From an uncultured Eubacteriales bacterium (GTDB lineage Bacteria; Bacillota; Clostridia; Oscillospirales; Oscillospiraceae), in the NCBI GenBank assembly GCA_900545585.1, contig UQZR01000020.1, positions 1-47,434 of the forward strand: a DNA stretch of 47,434 nt, read 5' to 3'. Made by a program: the position numbers and the translations under genes. Shown here piece after piece: positions 16,801-24,922 of the stretch; positions within the stretch are counted from its first letter, which is position 1; every line of letters starts with the position of its first letter. Under the pieces are notes generated by a model that searched no databases, was not told the origin of the DNA, and saw nothing but the letters and a program-made list of their open reading frames with translations.

Positions 16801-16853
16801 ATGAATATTTATTCATATTGTCCCTTGACTTTCTGCATAATCAGTGGTAGAGT
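16801..16853 (+). promoter_or_regulatory. ArgR-type operator plus promoter
   Basis: ATGAATATTTATTCAT (16801-16816) has perfect 7-base arms and fits the ARG box consensus TGAATwwwwATTCA bound by ArgR/AhrC. Eight bases later comes TTGACT (16825-16830) and, 17 bases on, TAGAGT (16848-16853). This is an arginine-controlled promoter in form. It now reads into a transporter gene remnant and the amidohydrolase behind it. Confidence 0.6.
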
Positions 16854-16940
16854 ATGCAGCATCGACGAAAGAGACACGCTCCCGCATCCCGAAAGCTCCT
16901 GCGGGGACGGCAACACAGGAAGGATGGACAGACCCATGAA

Positions 16941-17126
16941 AAGGAATTGGCCCAGAGCGGTATGACCATGGTGGTGGTGACCCATGAGATGGCCTTTGCC
17001 CGCGAGGTGGGCAGCCGCGTACTGTTCATGGACGCCGGTAAGATCGGCGAGCAGGGCACGCCGGAGGAGATATTCGATCACCCCCAGAGCGCCAGATTGC
17101 AGGATTTCCTGAAAAAAGTGCTATAA
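16941..17126 (+). pseudogene. C-terminal remnant of a polar amino acid ABC transporter ATPase (GlnQ/ArtP type)
   Basis: About 61 residues remain, from ELAQSGMTMVVVTHEM to the natural C-terminus QDFLKKVL. They match the end of GlnQ-type ATPases, including the H-loop His (VTHEM) and GTPEEIFDHP. Walker A, signature and Walker B are gone. Just upstream an intact-looking AGGAAGGA ribosome site and ATGAAAAGG (16936) look like the start of a binding-protein gene, in a different frame. The picture is an internal deletion that removed most of the transporter operon. A short peptide from ATG 16962 could still be translated. Confidence 0.75.
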
Positions 17127-17141
17127 AAAAAGGAGCTGGCT

Positions 17142-18575
17142 ATGGATAACGCAAAAAAGGCGGCACTGGCTGCCATTGATGAAAAGAACGAGCTGATCGC
17201 GGAGGTGGCAGATTCCATCTGGGACTACGCGGAGCTGTCCATGCAGGAGGTAAAGTCCGCCGCCCTGTTCGTCAAGGTCCTGAAGGAGGAGGGCTTTCAG
17301 GTGGAGGAGGGCATCTGCGGCATCCCCACCGCCTTCTCCGCGTCCTACGGCAGCGGCAAGCCGGTCATCGGCTTTCTGGCGGAGTATGACGCCCTGTCGG
17401 GCCTGTCCCAGGAGGCGGGCAGCACCGAGTACCACGAGCTGGTGAAGGGAGGGAGCGGTCACGGCTGCGGCCACAATCTGCTGGGCGCCGGCGCCATGGC
17501 CGCCGCCATCGGTCTGAAGCACTACCTCACCGAGACCGGCAAAAGCGGCACCGTCATTCTGTACGGCTGCCCCGGCGAGGAGGGCGTGGCCTCCAAGGCC
17601 TACATGGCCCGCGATGGCTTGTGGTACAATCTGGACGCAGCACTGACCTGGCACGCCGGCGACTGCAACGAGGTGGCCACCGGCTCCACCAACTCCTGCA
17701 TCCAGATGCTGTATACCTTCCACGGTCTGGCCTCTCAGGCGTCTACTGCCCCGGAGCGGGGGCGCAGCGCTCTGGACGCCGTGGAGCTGATGAACGTAGG
17801 CGTGCAGTTCCTGCGGGAGCACATGCCCCGGGACGCCCGGATACACTACTCCATTCTGGACGCCGGCGGCGCCAGCCCCAATGTGGTGCAGCATCAGGCC
17901 AGCGTCCTGTATATGATCCGGTCCAACTTCGTGAAGGACTGCATCACCCTGCACCAACGGGTGGACAAGATCGCCCAGGGCGCGGCGCTGATGACGGACA
18001 CCACCATCGAGCGGCGGTTCGTGGACGGCCTGTCCGACACCGTGTGCAACCACGCGCTGGAAAAGGTGCTGTACGACAACTTCGCGGAGCTGGGCGTACC
18101 GGCGTGTACGCCGGAGGAGCACGCCTTCATGGAGAAGCTGTCCGCCACCTACGCCGGCAGCGACATCCCCAGCGGCGTAGGCGCGGAGAACGATCCCGCC
18201 TTTGCCGAGAAGGTGCAGGCTCTGCGGACCGGCCACTTCAACGACTTTCTGGTGCCGCTGTACCAGGGTCCCGCCTTCAACGCCGGCTCCACCGACGTGG
18301 GCGACGTCAGCTACCAGTGCCCCACGGCCCAGATCCACATGGCGGTGTGGCCCAACCACGTGCCCTGCCACAGCTGGCAGGTGGTTTCCTGCAACAAGAC
18401 GCCGCTGGCCCATCGGGCCACCGTCCATGCAGGCAAGGTGCTGTGCGCCGCGGCCATTGACCTCATTGAGCAGCCGGAGCTGCTGGAGCAGGCCAAGGCG
18501 GAGTTCCGGAAGCGCACTGCCGGAGGCTACACCTGCCCCATCCCTGCCGACGCCGTACCGGCGCCGCTGGACTGA
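17142..18575 (+). CDS. M20 family amidohydrolase, AbgB-like
   Basis: A 477-residue M20/M40 zinc peptidase of the AbgB group (aminobenzoyl-glutamate hydrolase subunit B and relatives). GHGCGHNLLGAGAM and PGEEGVASKAYM supply metal-binding residues, and the dimerisation lid lies in the middle. AbgB-type enzymes cleave amide bonds such as p-aminobenzoyl-glutamate or other N-acyl amino acids; the true substrate is unknown. GGAGCTGG precedes the ATG. It lies 15 bases after the ABC remnant, so it was probably the last gene of an arginine-regulated transporter operon. Confidence 0.85.
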   Translation: MDNAKKAALAAIDEKNELIAEVADSIWDYAELSMQEVKSAALFVKVLKEEGFQVEEGICGIPTAFSASYGSGKPVIGFLAEYDALSGLSQEAGSTEYHELVKGGSGHGCGHNLLGAGAMAAAIGLKHYLTETGKSGTVILYGCPGEEGVASKAYMARDGLWYNLDAALTWHAGDCNEVATGSTNSCIQMLYTFHGLASQASTAPERGRSALDAVELMNVGVQFLREHMPRDARIHYSILDAGGASPNVVQHQASVLYMIRSNFVKDCITLHQRVDKIAQGAALMTDTTIERRFVDGLSDTVCNHALEKVLYDNFAELGVPACTPEEHAFMEKLSATYAGSDIPSGVGAENDPAFAEKVQALRTGHFNDFLVPLYQGPAFNAGSTDVGDVSYQCPTAQIHMAVWPNHVPCHSWQVVSCNKTPLAHRATVHAGKVLCAAAIDLIEQPELLEQAKAEFRKRTAGGYTCPIPADAVPAPLD

Positions 18576-18592
18576 GCGCGACAGCAAAAAAA

Positions 18593-18624
18593 GAGCCGTA
18601 TCCTTTCGGATACGGCTCTTTTTT
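18593..18624. terminator. Bidirectional terminator between the amidohydrolase and the LysR gene
   Basis: GAGCCGTATCC pairs with GGATACGGCTC around TTTC, with seven or more A upstream and six T downstream. Confidence 0.9.
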
Positions 18625-18626
18625 GC

Positions 18627-19490
18627 TTATTTCTCCTGAGCTGCGGTCTGGTACTGACGCTTCAGGAAGGCCAGGAACAGCCGTGCCGGCGAGTTGGCCG
18701 CAGGCATGGACTTCACCGCCACGCCCAAACGGCGGGACAGGGGCCGGTCCAGCGGGATGACCCGCACCCGGTTCTCGTACCCCGCCAGAGAGAAGGCGGA
18801 CAGCACCGACACGCCCAGTCCGCCGGCTACCATGGACAAAATGGCGCCATCGTCGGAGGCCGCTACCTCCAGACGCGGCGTGTCCGCCGGAAGATACTGT
18901 TCCACATACTGCTCAGGACAGGAGAGGAACGGCTCTTGCAGCAAGCGGGCCAGAGAGATGGTGCTCTCCGTCCACGGGAAGTCCTTGGGCGTCACCGCCA
19001 CCAGAGGCGCGTCTGTCAGCGGGGTCCACTGGAAACCGCGGGCGCAGTTCTCGTCCACGATGGCCAGCTGGATACGGTCCTCCTCCAGGGCGGCGGCCAG
19101 CTCGCTGCCCTGCACCAGCACGTCCACCTTGATCTCGGGGTGGAGCTTCCGGAACTTCCGCAGCAGCTCCGGCAGGCTGGCCCTTGCGATGCTGGCAAAG
19201 CACCCGATGCGCAGGGCGCGGCCATAGACCTCTCCCTGTTCCTCTGCCTCCTGCCGCAGGGCGTCGCAGGCATTGATGACGCCGTGGATATAGGGCAGCA
19301 GGTGCTCCCCCTCCTCCGACAGGCAGACGCCCTTGCTGCTGCGCAGCAGCAGCGTACAGCCCAGCTCTGCCTCCAGCTTGCTGACCAGATGGGTCATGGC
19401 CGACTGGGTATACCCCAGCTGAACGGCAGCTTTGCCAAAGCTGCCGCACTGCACCGCGGTCAGCAGCGCCCGCAGCTTGCTATCATCCAT
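18627..19490 (-). CDS. LysR-family transcriptional regulator
   Basis: 287 residues. The N-terminal winged helix-turn-helix (LRALLTAVQCGSFGKAAVQL, then GYTQSAMTHLVSKLEAELG) is classic LysR, followed by the two-lobed effector domain starting near RALRIGCFASIA. Start at ATG 19490, with GAGG a few bases before it; a longer reading to 19676 runs into AT-rich intergenic DNA and is unlikely. It is divergent from brnQ across 260 bases of AT-rich DNA and is its most likely regulator. The effector is unknown; a branched-chain amino acid is a guess from context. Confidence 0.88.
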   Translation of the reverse strand: MDDSKLRALLTAVQCGSFGKAAVQLGYTQSAMTHLVSKLEAELGCTLLLRSSKGVCLSEEGEHLLPYIHGVINACDALRQEAEEQGEVYGRALRIGCFASIARASLPELLRKFRKLHPEIKVDVLVQGSELAAALEEDRIQLAIVDENCARGFQWTPLTDAPLVAVTPKDFPWTESTISLARLLQEPFLSCPEQYVEQYLPADTPRLEVAASDDGAILSMVAGGLGVSVLSAFSLAGYENRVRVIPLDRPLSRRLGVAVKSMPAANSPARLFLAFLKRQYQTAAQEK

Positions 19491-19692
19491 AGGAACCTCG
19501 CTTTCGACGTTTTGCACAATTATTTCAAATTTATTTTTCAATATATCACAAAGTGCGTTGCTTTTCAATGGGATTTTTGTGAATTCCCCGTCAATTCTAT
19601 GATATTTTCTGTCAATCCTCTTTCTACCATCACTTTTTTTAATGGGGTCATCAATAAGGGTCATTTCCGGAGTCATGAAAAAAATGATACCC

Positions 19693-19721
19693 TATATTTA
19701 AGTTTTGCATGACTTGCAAAA
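19693..19721 (+). promoter_or_regulatory. brnQ promoter region with TTTTGCA inverted repeat
   Basis: A -10-like TATATT (19693-19698) without a good -35 is followed by TTTTGCATGACTTGCAAAA (19703-19721), perfect 7-base arms with a 5-base spacer. A further TTTTGCA is found at 19510-19516 near the LysR gene start. A weak -35 and repeated half-sites fit control by the divergent LysR protein. Confidence 0.45.
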
Positions 19722-19750
19722 TTCGGGAACAAAAGAGGAGAAAAGGAATT

Positions 19751-21064
19751 ATGCAGAAAAAAACCAGTCTCGTCCGAGACATCATCGTGGTTGGCTTCGC
19801 GCTGTTTTCCATGTTTTTCGGCGCGGGCAACGTGATTTTCCCGCCCTATCTGGGCCTGGAGTCCGGCTCCCAGTGGGTGTCGGGCTTCGCCACCTATTTC
19901 ATTGCCGACATCGGCCTGGCCATGCTGGCCATGTTCGCCCTGCTGCGGGTCGGCAGCAGCGAGGCTGTGGTCAGCCGTGTGGGCCAGATACCCGCAGCGG
20001 TACTGATGTCCGCCATTATCCTGTGCGTGGGTCCCATGGTGGCCATCCCCCGCACCTCCGCCACTACCTATGAGATGGCCATCGTGCCCAACCTGTCCGG
20101 CGTGAGCCCCGTGGTGTTTTCCATCCTGTTCTTCGCGCTGATCCTGGCGCTGTGCATCAAGGAATCCGCCGTGGTGGACATCGTGGGCAAGATCCTGACG
20201 CCGCTGCTGCTGCTGGGCCTGTTTGCCATCATCATCAAGGGCGTCATCACCCCGCTGGGTGAGCCCTCCGCCCTGCCCCAGATCGCCAACGTGGCCGTCA
20301 CCGGCATCAAGGCCGGCTATCAGACCATGGACGCGCTGGCCGCCCTGCCCTTCGGCATCATCGTGCTGCAGAGCGTCACCGCCAAGGGCTATGACAGCGG
20401 CAGGAAGCAGTTCCGCGTGGTGGGCGGCTCCGCCGTGCTGGCGGGTATCCTGCTGCTGGCCGTGTACATGGGTCTTGCCTATCTGGGCGCCACCGTGTCC
20501 GCCCAGTATACCAACGACATCGGCCGTGCCCAGCTGATCATGGCCATCATTGAGGCCCTGATGGGCAAGGTGGGCATGGTGCTGTTCGGTGTGGTGGTAG
20601 GTCTGGCCTGCGTCACCACCGCCGTGGCCCTGACCAGCTCCGCCGCCGCCTATTTCACCGAGCTGTGCCGCGGCAAGGTGAGCTACAAGGTGTTCGTCAT
20701 CGCCATCTGCGTGTTCAGCGCCGTGGTGTCCAATCTGGGTCTGGACCGCATCGTGGCTGTGGCCGCGCCGGTGCTGGATGTCATCTATCCTCCCACGCTG
20801 GTGCTGATCTTCATCTCCCTGCTGGCGCCCCATCTGCCGGACCGCATCAGCCGCGGCGCCGCCATCGGCGCCCTGCTGACCAGCATACTGTGTACCCTCA
20901 CCGCCAACGGCGTGGCCATTCCTCTGGTGGAGAGCCTGCCCCTGTACGATCTGGGCCTGAGCTGGCTGATCCCCGCCGCCGTGTTCGGTCTGGCCGCCTC
21001 CCTGCTGCGGAGCCATGCCCGCAAAGCGGAGAAGGTCTTTTCCAAGCCCAACGAAGAGCTTTGA
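19751..21064 (+). CDS. brnQ: Branched-chain amino acid:cation symporter BrnQ
   Basis: A 437-residue LIVCS-family carrier with about twelve membrane helices. The N-terminal FSMFFGAGNVIFPPYLG is the family signature. It imports leucine, isoleucine and valine with sodium or protons. Start at ATG 19751, preceded by AGAGGAGAAAAGGAA. It is divergent from the LysR regulator and followed by a terminator, so it is monocistronic. Confidence 0.93.
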   Translation: MQKKTSLVRDIIVVGFALFSMFFGAGNVIFPPYLGLESGSQWVSGFATYFIADIGLAMLAMFALLRVGSSEAVVSRVGQIPAAVLMSAIILCVGPMVAIPRTSATTYEMAIVPNLSGVSPVVFSILFFALILALCIKESAVVDIVGKILTPLLLLGLFAIIIKGVITPLGEPSALPQIANVAVTGIKAGYQTMDALAALPFGIIVLQSVTAKGYDSGRKQFRVVGGSAVLAGILLLAVYMGLAYLGATVSAQYTNDIGRAQLIMAIIEALMGKVGMVLFGVVVGLACVTTAVALTSSAAAYFTELCRGKVSYKVFVIAICVFSAVVSNLGLDRIVAVAAPVLDVIYPPTLVLIFISLLAPHLPDRISRGAAIGALLTSILCTLTANGVAIPLVESLPLYDLGLSWLIPAAVFGLAASLLRSHARKAEKVFSKPNEEL

Positions 21065-21087
21065 TCCGGCGCGAGCCGTCTCTCCTG

Positions 21088-21124
21088 AAGCAGGGGACCG
21101 TCCATCAGACGGTCTCCTGCTTTT
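21088..21124 (+). terminator. Terminator of brnQ
   Basis: AAGCAGGGGACCGTC pairs with GACGGTCTCCTGCTT, one G-T pair, around CATCA, then a short T-run. Confidence 0.8.
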
Positions 21125-21170
21125 CCGCGCTTTCCCGCATCCTTAACGCTCTTTTAACGCCCGTCTGGCA

Positions 21171-21176
21171 TATAAT
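21171..21176 (+). promoter_or_regulatory. -10 element of the AAA/VWA operon
   Basis: A perfect TATAAT about 34 bases before the chosen start of the AAA ATPase gene. No good -35 is seen at 16-18 bases, so it may need an activator or an alternative contact. Confidence 0.45.
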
Positions 21177-21209
21177 CAGGGCATCAAAACGGTGAAATGG
21201 GGCGAACGC

Positions 21210-22130
21210 ATGGATATTTGGAAGGAATTGCAGGACGAGGGTATAGACGCGGCGCTGCTGGAGGAGATACGGCACTTCCGTGAGGCCCACCCTGTGCCGC
21301 CGGAGGCGCAGCCGCGCATCCCCGCACCCCAGTGTCTCTACTACGGCAAGGAGGTCTGGGAGAGCGCGGCGGCGGCCCTGCTGTGCGGACAGCACCTGCT
21401 GCTGGCGGGGCCAAAGGCCACCGGCAAGAACGTGCTGGCGGAGAACCTGGCCGCCGTGTTCGGCCGCCCCGTGTGGGATGTGTCCATGTACGTCAACGTG
21501 GACGCCGCCGCCCTCATCGGCGCGGATACCCTGCAAAAGGGTGAGGTGGTGTTCCGCGAGGGTCCCATCTGCCGCTGTGCGCGGCTGGGCGGCTTCGGTG
21601 TGCTGGACGAGGTGAATATGGCCAAGAACGAGGCACTGGCCGTGCTCCACGCCACGTTGGACCACCGCCGCGTCATCGATGTGCCCGGATATGAACGCAT
21701 CACGCTGGACGATGCCGCCCGCTTTATCGGCACCATGAATTACGGCTACGCGGGGACCCGCGAGCTCAACGAGGCGCTGGTGTCCCGCTTCGTGGTGCTG
21801 GACATGCCGGTGATCTCCGATGCGGATCTGCAGAAGCTGCTGCGCCGCACGTTCCCCGACCTGACGCCCAAGTGGGCCGAGCAGTTCGCCCTGCTGTTCC
21901 ACGACCTGCGGCAGAAGTGCGACAGCGGCGAGATCTCCACCAAGACGCTGGACCTGCGGGGCCTGCTGGCGGCGCTGCGGCTGATACGGGAGGGTATCCC
22001 CACGGGGCAGGCCCTGAAGCTGGGTATCATCAACAAGGCCTTCGAGCCCTTTGAGCGGCAGCTGGCGGCGGATACGGTGTGGGCCCGCATCCCCCAGGAC
22101 GCCGGACGCAGCCAGCTGTTCGGAGTCTGA
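21210..22130 (+). CDS. MoxR/NorQ-type AAA+ ATPase with unusual Walker A
   Basis: A 306-residue MoxR-class AAA+ protein. The Walker A is GPKATGKN, so Asn replaces the usual Thr/Ser after the Lys; Walker B is GVLDEVNMAKNEAL, and sensor-1 is FIGTMNYGYAG. Such ATPases act with a VWA-domain partner to remodel or load metal cofactors into target proteins. The partner is encoded two bases downstream. Start taken at ATG 21210 after GGGGCG; an ATG at 21192 in frame is possible. The target of this pair is unknown. Confidence 0.82.
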   Translation: MDIWKELQDEGIDAALLEEIRHFREAHPVPPEAQPRIPAPQCLYYGKEVWESAAAALLCGQHLLLAGPKATGKNVLAENLAAVFGRPVWDVSMYVNVDAAALIGADTLQKGEVVFREGPICRCARLGGFGVLDEVNMAKNEALAVLHATLDHRRVIDVPGYERITLDDAARFIGTMNYGYAGTRELNEALVSRFVVLDMPVISDADLQKLLRRTFPDLTPKWAEQFALLFHDLRQKCDSGEISTKTLDLRGLLAALRLIREGIPTGQALKLGIINKAFEPFERQLAADTVWARIPQDAGRSQLFGV

Positions 22131-22131
22131 T

Positions 22132-23832
22132 ATGGACCGGCAGGAATTGCAGAGCCGCCGCGCCGCCAACCAGATCTGGAACGGTGCGGGCCGCTACGAC
22201 GTGCCGCCGGAGCAGGCCGCCTTTGACGCCGACGGCGACCCCCGCCTGTATATGAACACCATCATCGGCCTTGCCAGCCGTGACTACGACTTCACCCGTT
22301 TCCAGCCCATGCTCCACACCTTTGAACAGCAGCCGCAGGGCGGCGTGTACGCCGATGTGTTCTGGATGGGGCTGGAAAACGCGCTGTACGAAAAGGAAGC
22401 GCCCCGACGTCCCGTGCTGACGGCCCTGCGGCAGGAGTACGCCCGCGCCCTGCTGGCGGAGGGCGGCGAGGGCGGGCCTCCCCTATCGCCGGAGGCGGTG
22501 CGCCGCGGCTGGGCCCAGCGGGTGCTGGGTCTGCCCCAGGACGGAGACGCGTCGCTTCGCGCCCTGCTGGACGGGCTGGCCTTCTCCCCCGACTGGGATG
22601 AGCAGGCCGTGACCCGCCGGACGGAGGAGCTGCTGTACCAATACTTCCATCGGGCGCGGCGCAGCGTCACCGACCGCCAGTGGGCGGCATTTGCAGGCCG
22701 CTCCCTGACCAAGGGCGGCGGCATCCGGTTCGTGAAGCCCAACGCCCTGCGGGCCCTGTCCCATACCGAGGGCGGCGGCACAGGCGGCGTCCAGACGCCC
22801 CGCATCCTGTCGTTTCTGCAGGGCCGCACGCCGGAGCCTATCCTGCGGCGCTACGTGGAGGACTGCTTCGGCGTGTCCATGCTGACGCCATCGGAGCTGG
22901 CGGAGGCGGAGCGCCTATTGTGTACCGGCCCCCATCGGAACTGCCGCCTGCACTTCACCCGGGGCACGCCGCCGGGCCATCCCCCCAGCCCCGCCGCCGC
23001 GTGGGACGCGGAGCACTTCCGGCAGCAGCGGGCCAAAAACCGCGCCTACTACCAGGCCCATCTGGCTCAGAATCAGATGACGCTGCACCAGCTGACTCAG
23101 AAGCTCCAGAACGTCCTGCTGCTGCGGCAGGACGAGGATGGCGCAGCCGCCCGCAGCGGCCGCCTGCGGCCGGAGCTGACGTGGCGGGCCGCGGCGCTGG
23201 ACGATGAGCAGGTGTTCCTGCGCCGCCAGCCGGACCAGCCGGACGAGCTGTCAGTGGACATCCTGCTGGACGCCTCCGCATCCCAGAATCTCCAGCAGGA
23301 AAAACTGGCCACCCAGGCATACCTCATCGCGGAGAGCCTGACGCGATGCCATATCCCCGTGCGGGTCAGCTTTTTCTGCTCCGTCAGCGGCTGCACCGTG
23401 CTGCGCATCCTGCGGGACTTCGGGCATCCCGAGGAGAACGACGCCTGCTTCGACTACACCGCCGCCGGATGGAACCGCGACGGACTGGCCCTGCGGGCCA
23501 TGGGATGGCTCATGCGGCGCAGCACCGTGGAAAACCGGCTGCTTCTGCTGCTGTCCGATGCCAGCCCCAACGATGACCAGCGCATCCCCATGGGCGCCCT
23601 GCCGCTGGGCGGGTACAGTTACAGCGGCAAGCGGGGTGTGGAGGACACCGCCGGCGAGGCGGCGGTGCTGCGGCGGCAGGGTATCCGCCCTGTCTGCATC
23701 TTCACCGGCTCCGATCAGGAGCTGGACAGTGCCCGCCGGATCTACGGCGCGGCGGTGGAGCGCATTCCCACCGCCGGATGGCTGGCCGACGCTGTCAGCC
23801 GCCTGCTGTGCGCCCAGCTGACACGCACGTAA
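22132..23832 (+). CDS. VWA-domain protein, NorD/CoxE-like partner of the AAA ATPase
   Basis: A 566-residue protein. The N-terminal two thirds are Arg/Ala/Gln-rich helices with no recognised enzyme domain. The C-terminal third, from about residue 365, is a von Willebrand A domain with the MIDAS motif DASAS (DILLDASASQ) and LLLLLSDASPND. This matches NorD-like cochaperones, which pair with MoxR/NorQ ATPases. No nitric oxide reductase or other obvious target lies nearby. It starts one base after the ATPase stop, so the two are translationally coupled. Confidence 0.82.
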   Translation: MDRQELQSRRAANQIWNGAGRYDVPPEQAAFDADGDPRLYMNTIIGLASRDYDFTRFQPMLHTFEQQPQGGVYADVFWMGLENALYEKEAPRRPVLTALRQEYARALLAEGGEGGPPLSPEAVRRGWAQRVLGLPQDGDASLRALLDGLAFSPDWDEQAVTRRTEELLYQYFHRARRSVTDRQWAAFAGRSLTKGGGIRFVKPNALRALSHTEGGGTGGVQTPRILSFLQGRTPEPILRRYVEDCFGVSMLTPSELAEAERLLCTGPHRNCRLHFTRGTPPGHPPSPAAAWDAEHFRQQRAKNRAYYQAHLAQNQMTLHQLTQKLQNVLLLRQDEDGAAARSGRLRPELTWRAAALDDEQVFLRRQPDQPDELSVDILLDASASQNLQQEKLATQAYLIAESLTRCHIPVRVSFFCSVSGCTVLRILRDFGHPEENDACFDYTAAGWNRDGLALRAMGWLMRRSTVENRLLLLLSDASPNDDQRIPMGALPLGGYSYSGKRGVEDTAGEAAVLRRQGIRPVCIFTGSDQELDSARRIYGAAVERIPTAGWLADAVSRLLCAQLTRT

Positions 23833-23834
23833 AA

Positions 23835-23868
23835 ACAGGACCTCCGGCAGTGCCGGAGGTCCTGTTTC
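23835..23868. terminator. Terminator between the VWA gene and bsh
   Basis: A near perfect 15-bp hairpin, ACAGGACCTCCGGCA with TGCCGGAGGTCCTGT, closed by a single G, followed by TTCTC. It serves the VWA gene and probably also the convergent bsh. Confidence 0.75.
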
Positions 23869-23877
23869 TCGCTCTTT

Positions 23878-24852
23878 TCAGTTTTCCCAGCGCACCTGCA
23901 TCTCCGTCACCAGCGGATAGCTCACCGGTGCGTCGCCGTCCAGATCGGCGCGGTGCATGTCCACGGCGGTGATCTGCCCGTTGTCGTAGGTGGTGTAGTA
24001 GTACACGCCGCGGTCGGCGTTGCAGCAGCCGGTGTACAGCGTCAGCTCGCAGGCCCCATCGCTCAGGCGGCAGCAGCCCCGCTGCTGCTCCACGGAGCCC
24101 AGGATGTGGAACAGCTGGCTCAGGCTCTCCGCCTCACCGTCGCCGGACACGGAATTGGCCCGCACGAAGGCAGCCCGCACAAAACGGGACTGAGAGGACA
24201 GGTCCCCGGGCAGGCCCATGGCCCCCATGCCGCGGCTGTATGTCTCCAGCGGCAGCTCCGGCGCGAAGCGGTTCACCGGCGGCTCCGGCGACAGCTGTGC
24301 GTAGTTGTTCAGGGCAAACAGCTGCATGGGAAACGGCGGGTTGTTGGTCAGCACCCCCGCCGGATCGTCGTAGACACGGACGCCGTCGGCCACCGACTCC
24401 ACCACGAGACAGCCGGTCCGGTCCGCTACCATCCAGTGGAGCTGGGCGGCAGGCAGTCCGGTGCAGAAGGGCGTGTCGGTGATGTTCACCTGCTCCAGCA
24501 GCTGCCGTGCCTCCGTCAGCGTGGCGCAGCGCCCCAGCAGCCACGGGATCAGCTCGAACTGGGCCACATTCTCCCGCTCCGCCACAGGCGGATGGTATAC
24601 CGCGTTGCCCACGAAGTTCAGTCCCGCGATGCACAGGCCCTTCTCGTTCACCGCATCGTAGTACAGCGGGAAGCCATCCTGCATGTGGGCCACGCCGATC
24701 ATGGCGTAGTGGGTCTCCATGACCGCGCCGCGGCGCAGCGCCAGTGGCCAGTTCCGGGGCGTGATGACCACACTCTCCCCGTAGGATCGCTCATAGTCCA
24801 GGTTCCGCCCGAAGTAAAAATTCCTTGTCTGATATGTTGCCGCCGTACACAT
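23878..24852 (-). CDS. bsh: Choloylglycine hydrolase family protein, probable bile salt hydrolase
   Basis: A 324-residue Ntn-hydrolase of the choloylglycine hydrolase/penicillin V acylase family. Cys2 (MCTAA) is the nucleophile after Met removal. FGRNLDYE gives the conserved Arg16 and Asp19, GLNFVGNAVY the first Asn, LTNNPPFP the second, and SQSRFVRAAF the conserved Arg. It deconjugates glycine or taurine from bile acids, probably in the cytoplasm, since no signal peptide is present. AAAGGAGG precedes the ATG. BSH is preferred to penicillin acylase from the general match, but the substrate is not proven. Confidence 0.86.
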   Translation of the reverse strand: MCTAATYQTRNFYFGRNLDYERSYGESVVITPRNWPLALRRGAVMETHYAMIGVAHMQDGFPLYYDAVNEKGLCIAGLNFVGNAVYHPPVAERENVAQFELIPWLLGRCATLTEARQLLEQVNITDTPFCTGLPAAQLHWMVADRTGCLVVESVADGVRVYDDPAGVLTNNPPFPMQLFALNNYAQLSPEPPVNRFAPELPLETYSRGMGAMGLPGDLSSQSRFVRAAFVRANSVSGDGEAESLSQLFHILGSVEQQRGCCRLSDGACELTLYTGCCNADRGVYYYTTYDNGQITAVDMHRADLDGDAPVSYPLVTEMQVRWEN

Positions 24853-24888
24853 GGCGCCGCCTCCTTTGTTTTTTTACAGTATGCCCCG

Positions 24889-24909
24889 CGGCGAGGGAAA
24901 AACTCGCCG
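24889..24909 (-). other. Hairpin between proC and bsh
   Basis: CGGCGAG and CTCGCCG pair perfectly around a seven-base loop in the 70-base gap. No U-run follows, so proC and bsh may be cotranscribed, with the hairpin stabilising or attenuating. Confidence 0.4.
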
Positions 24910-24922
24910 TTGGGCTTTTTCC

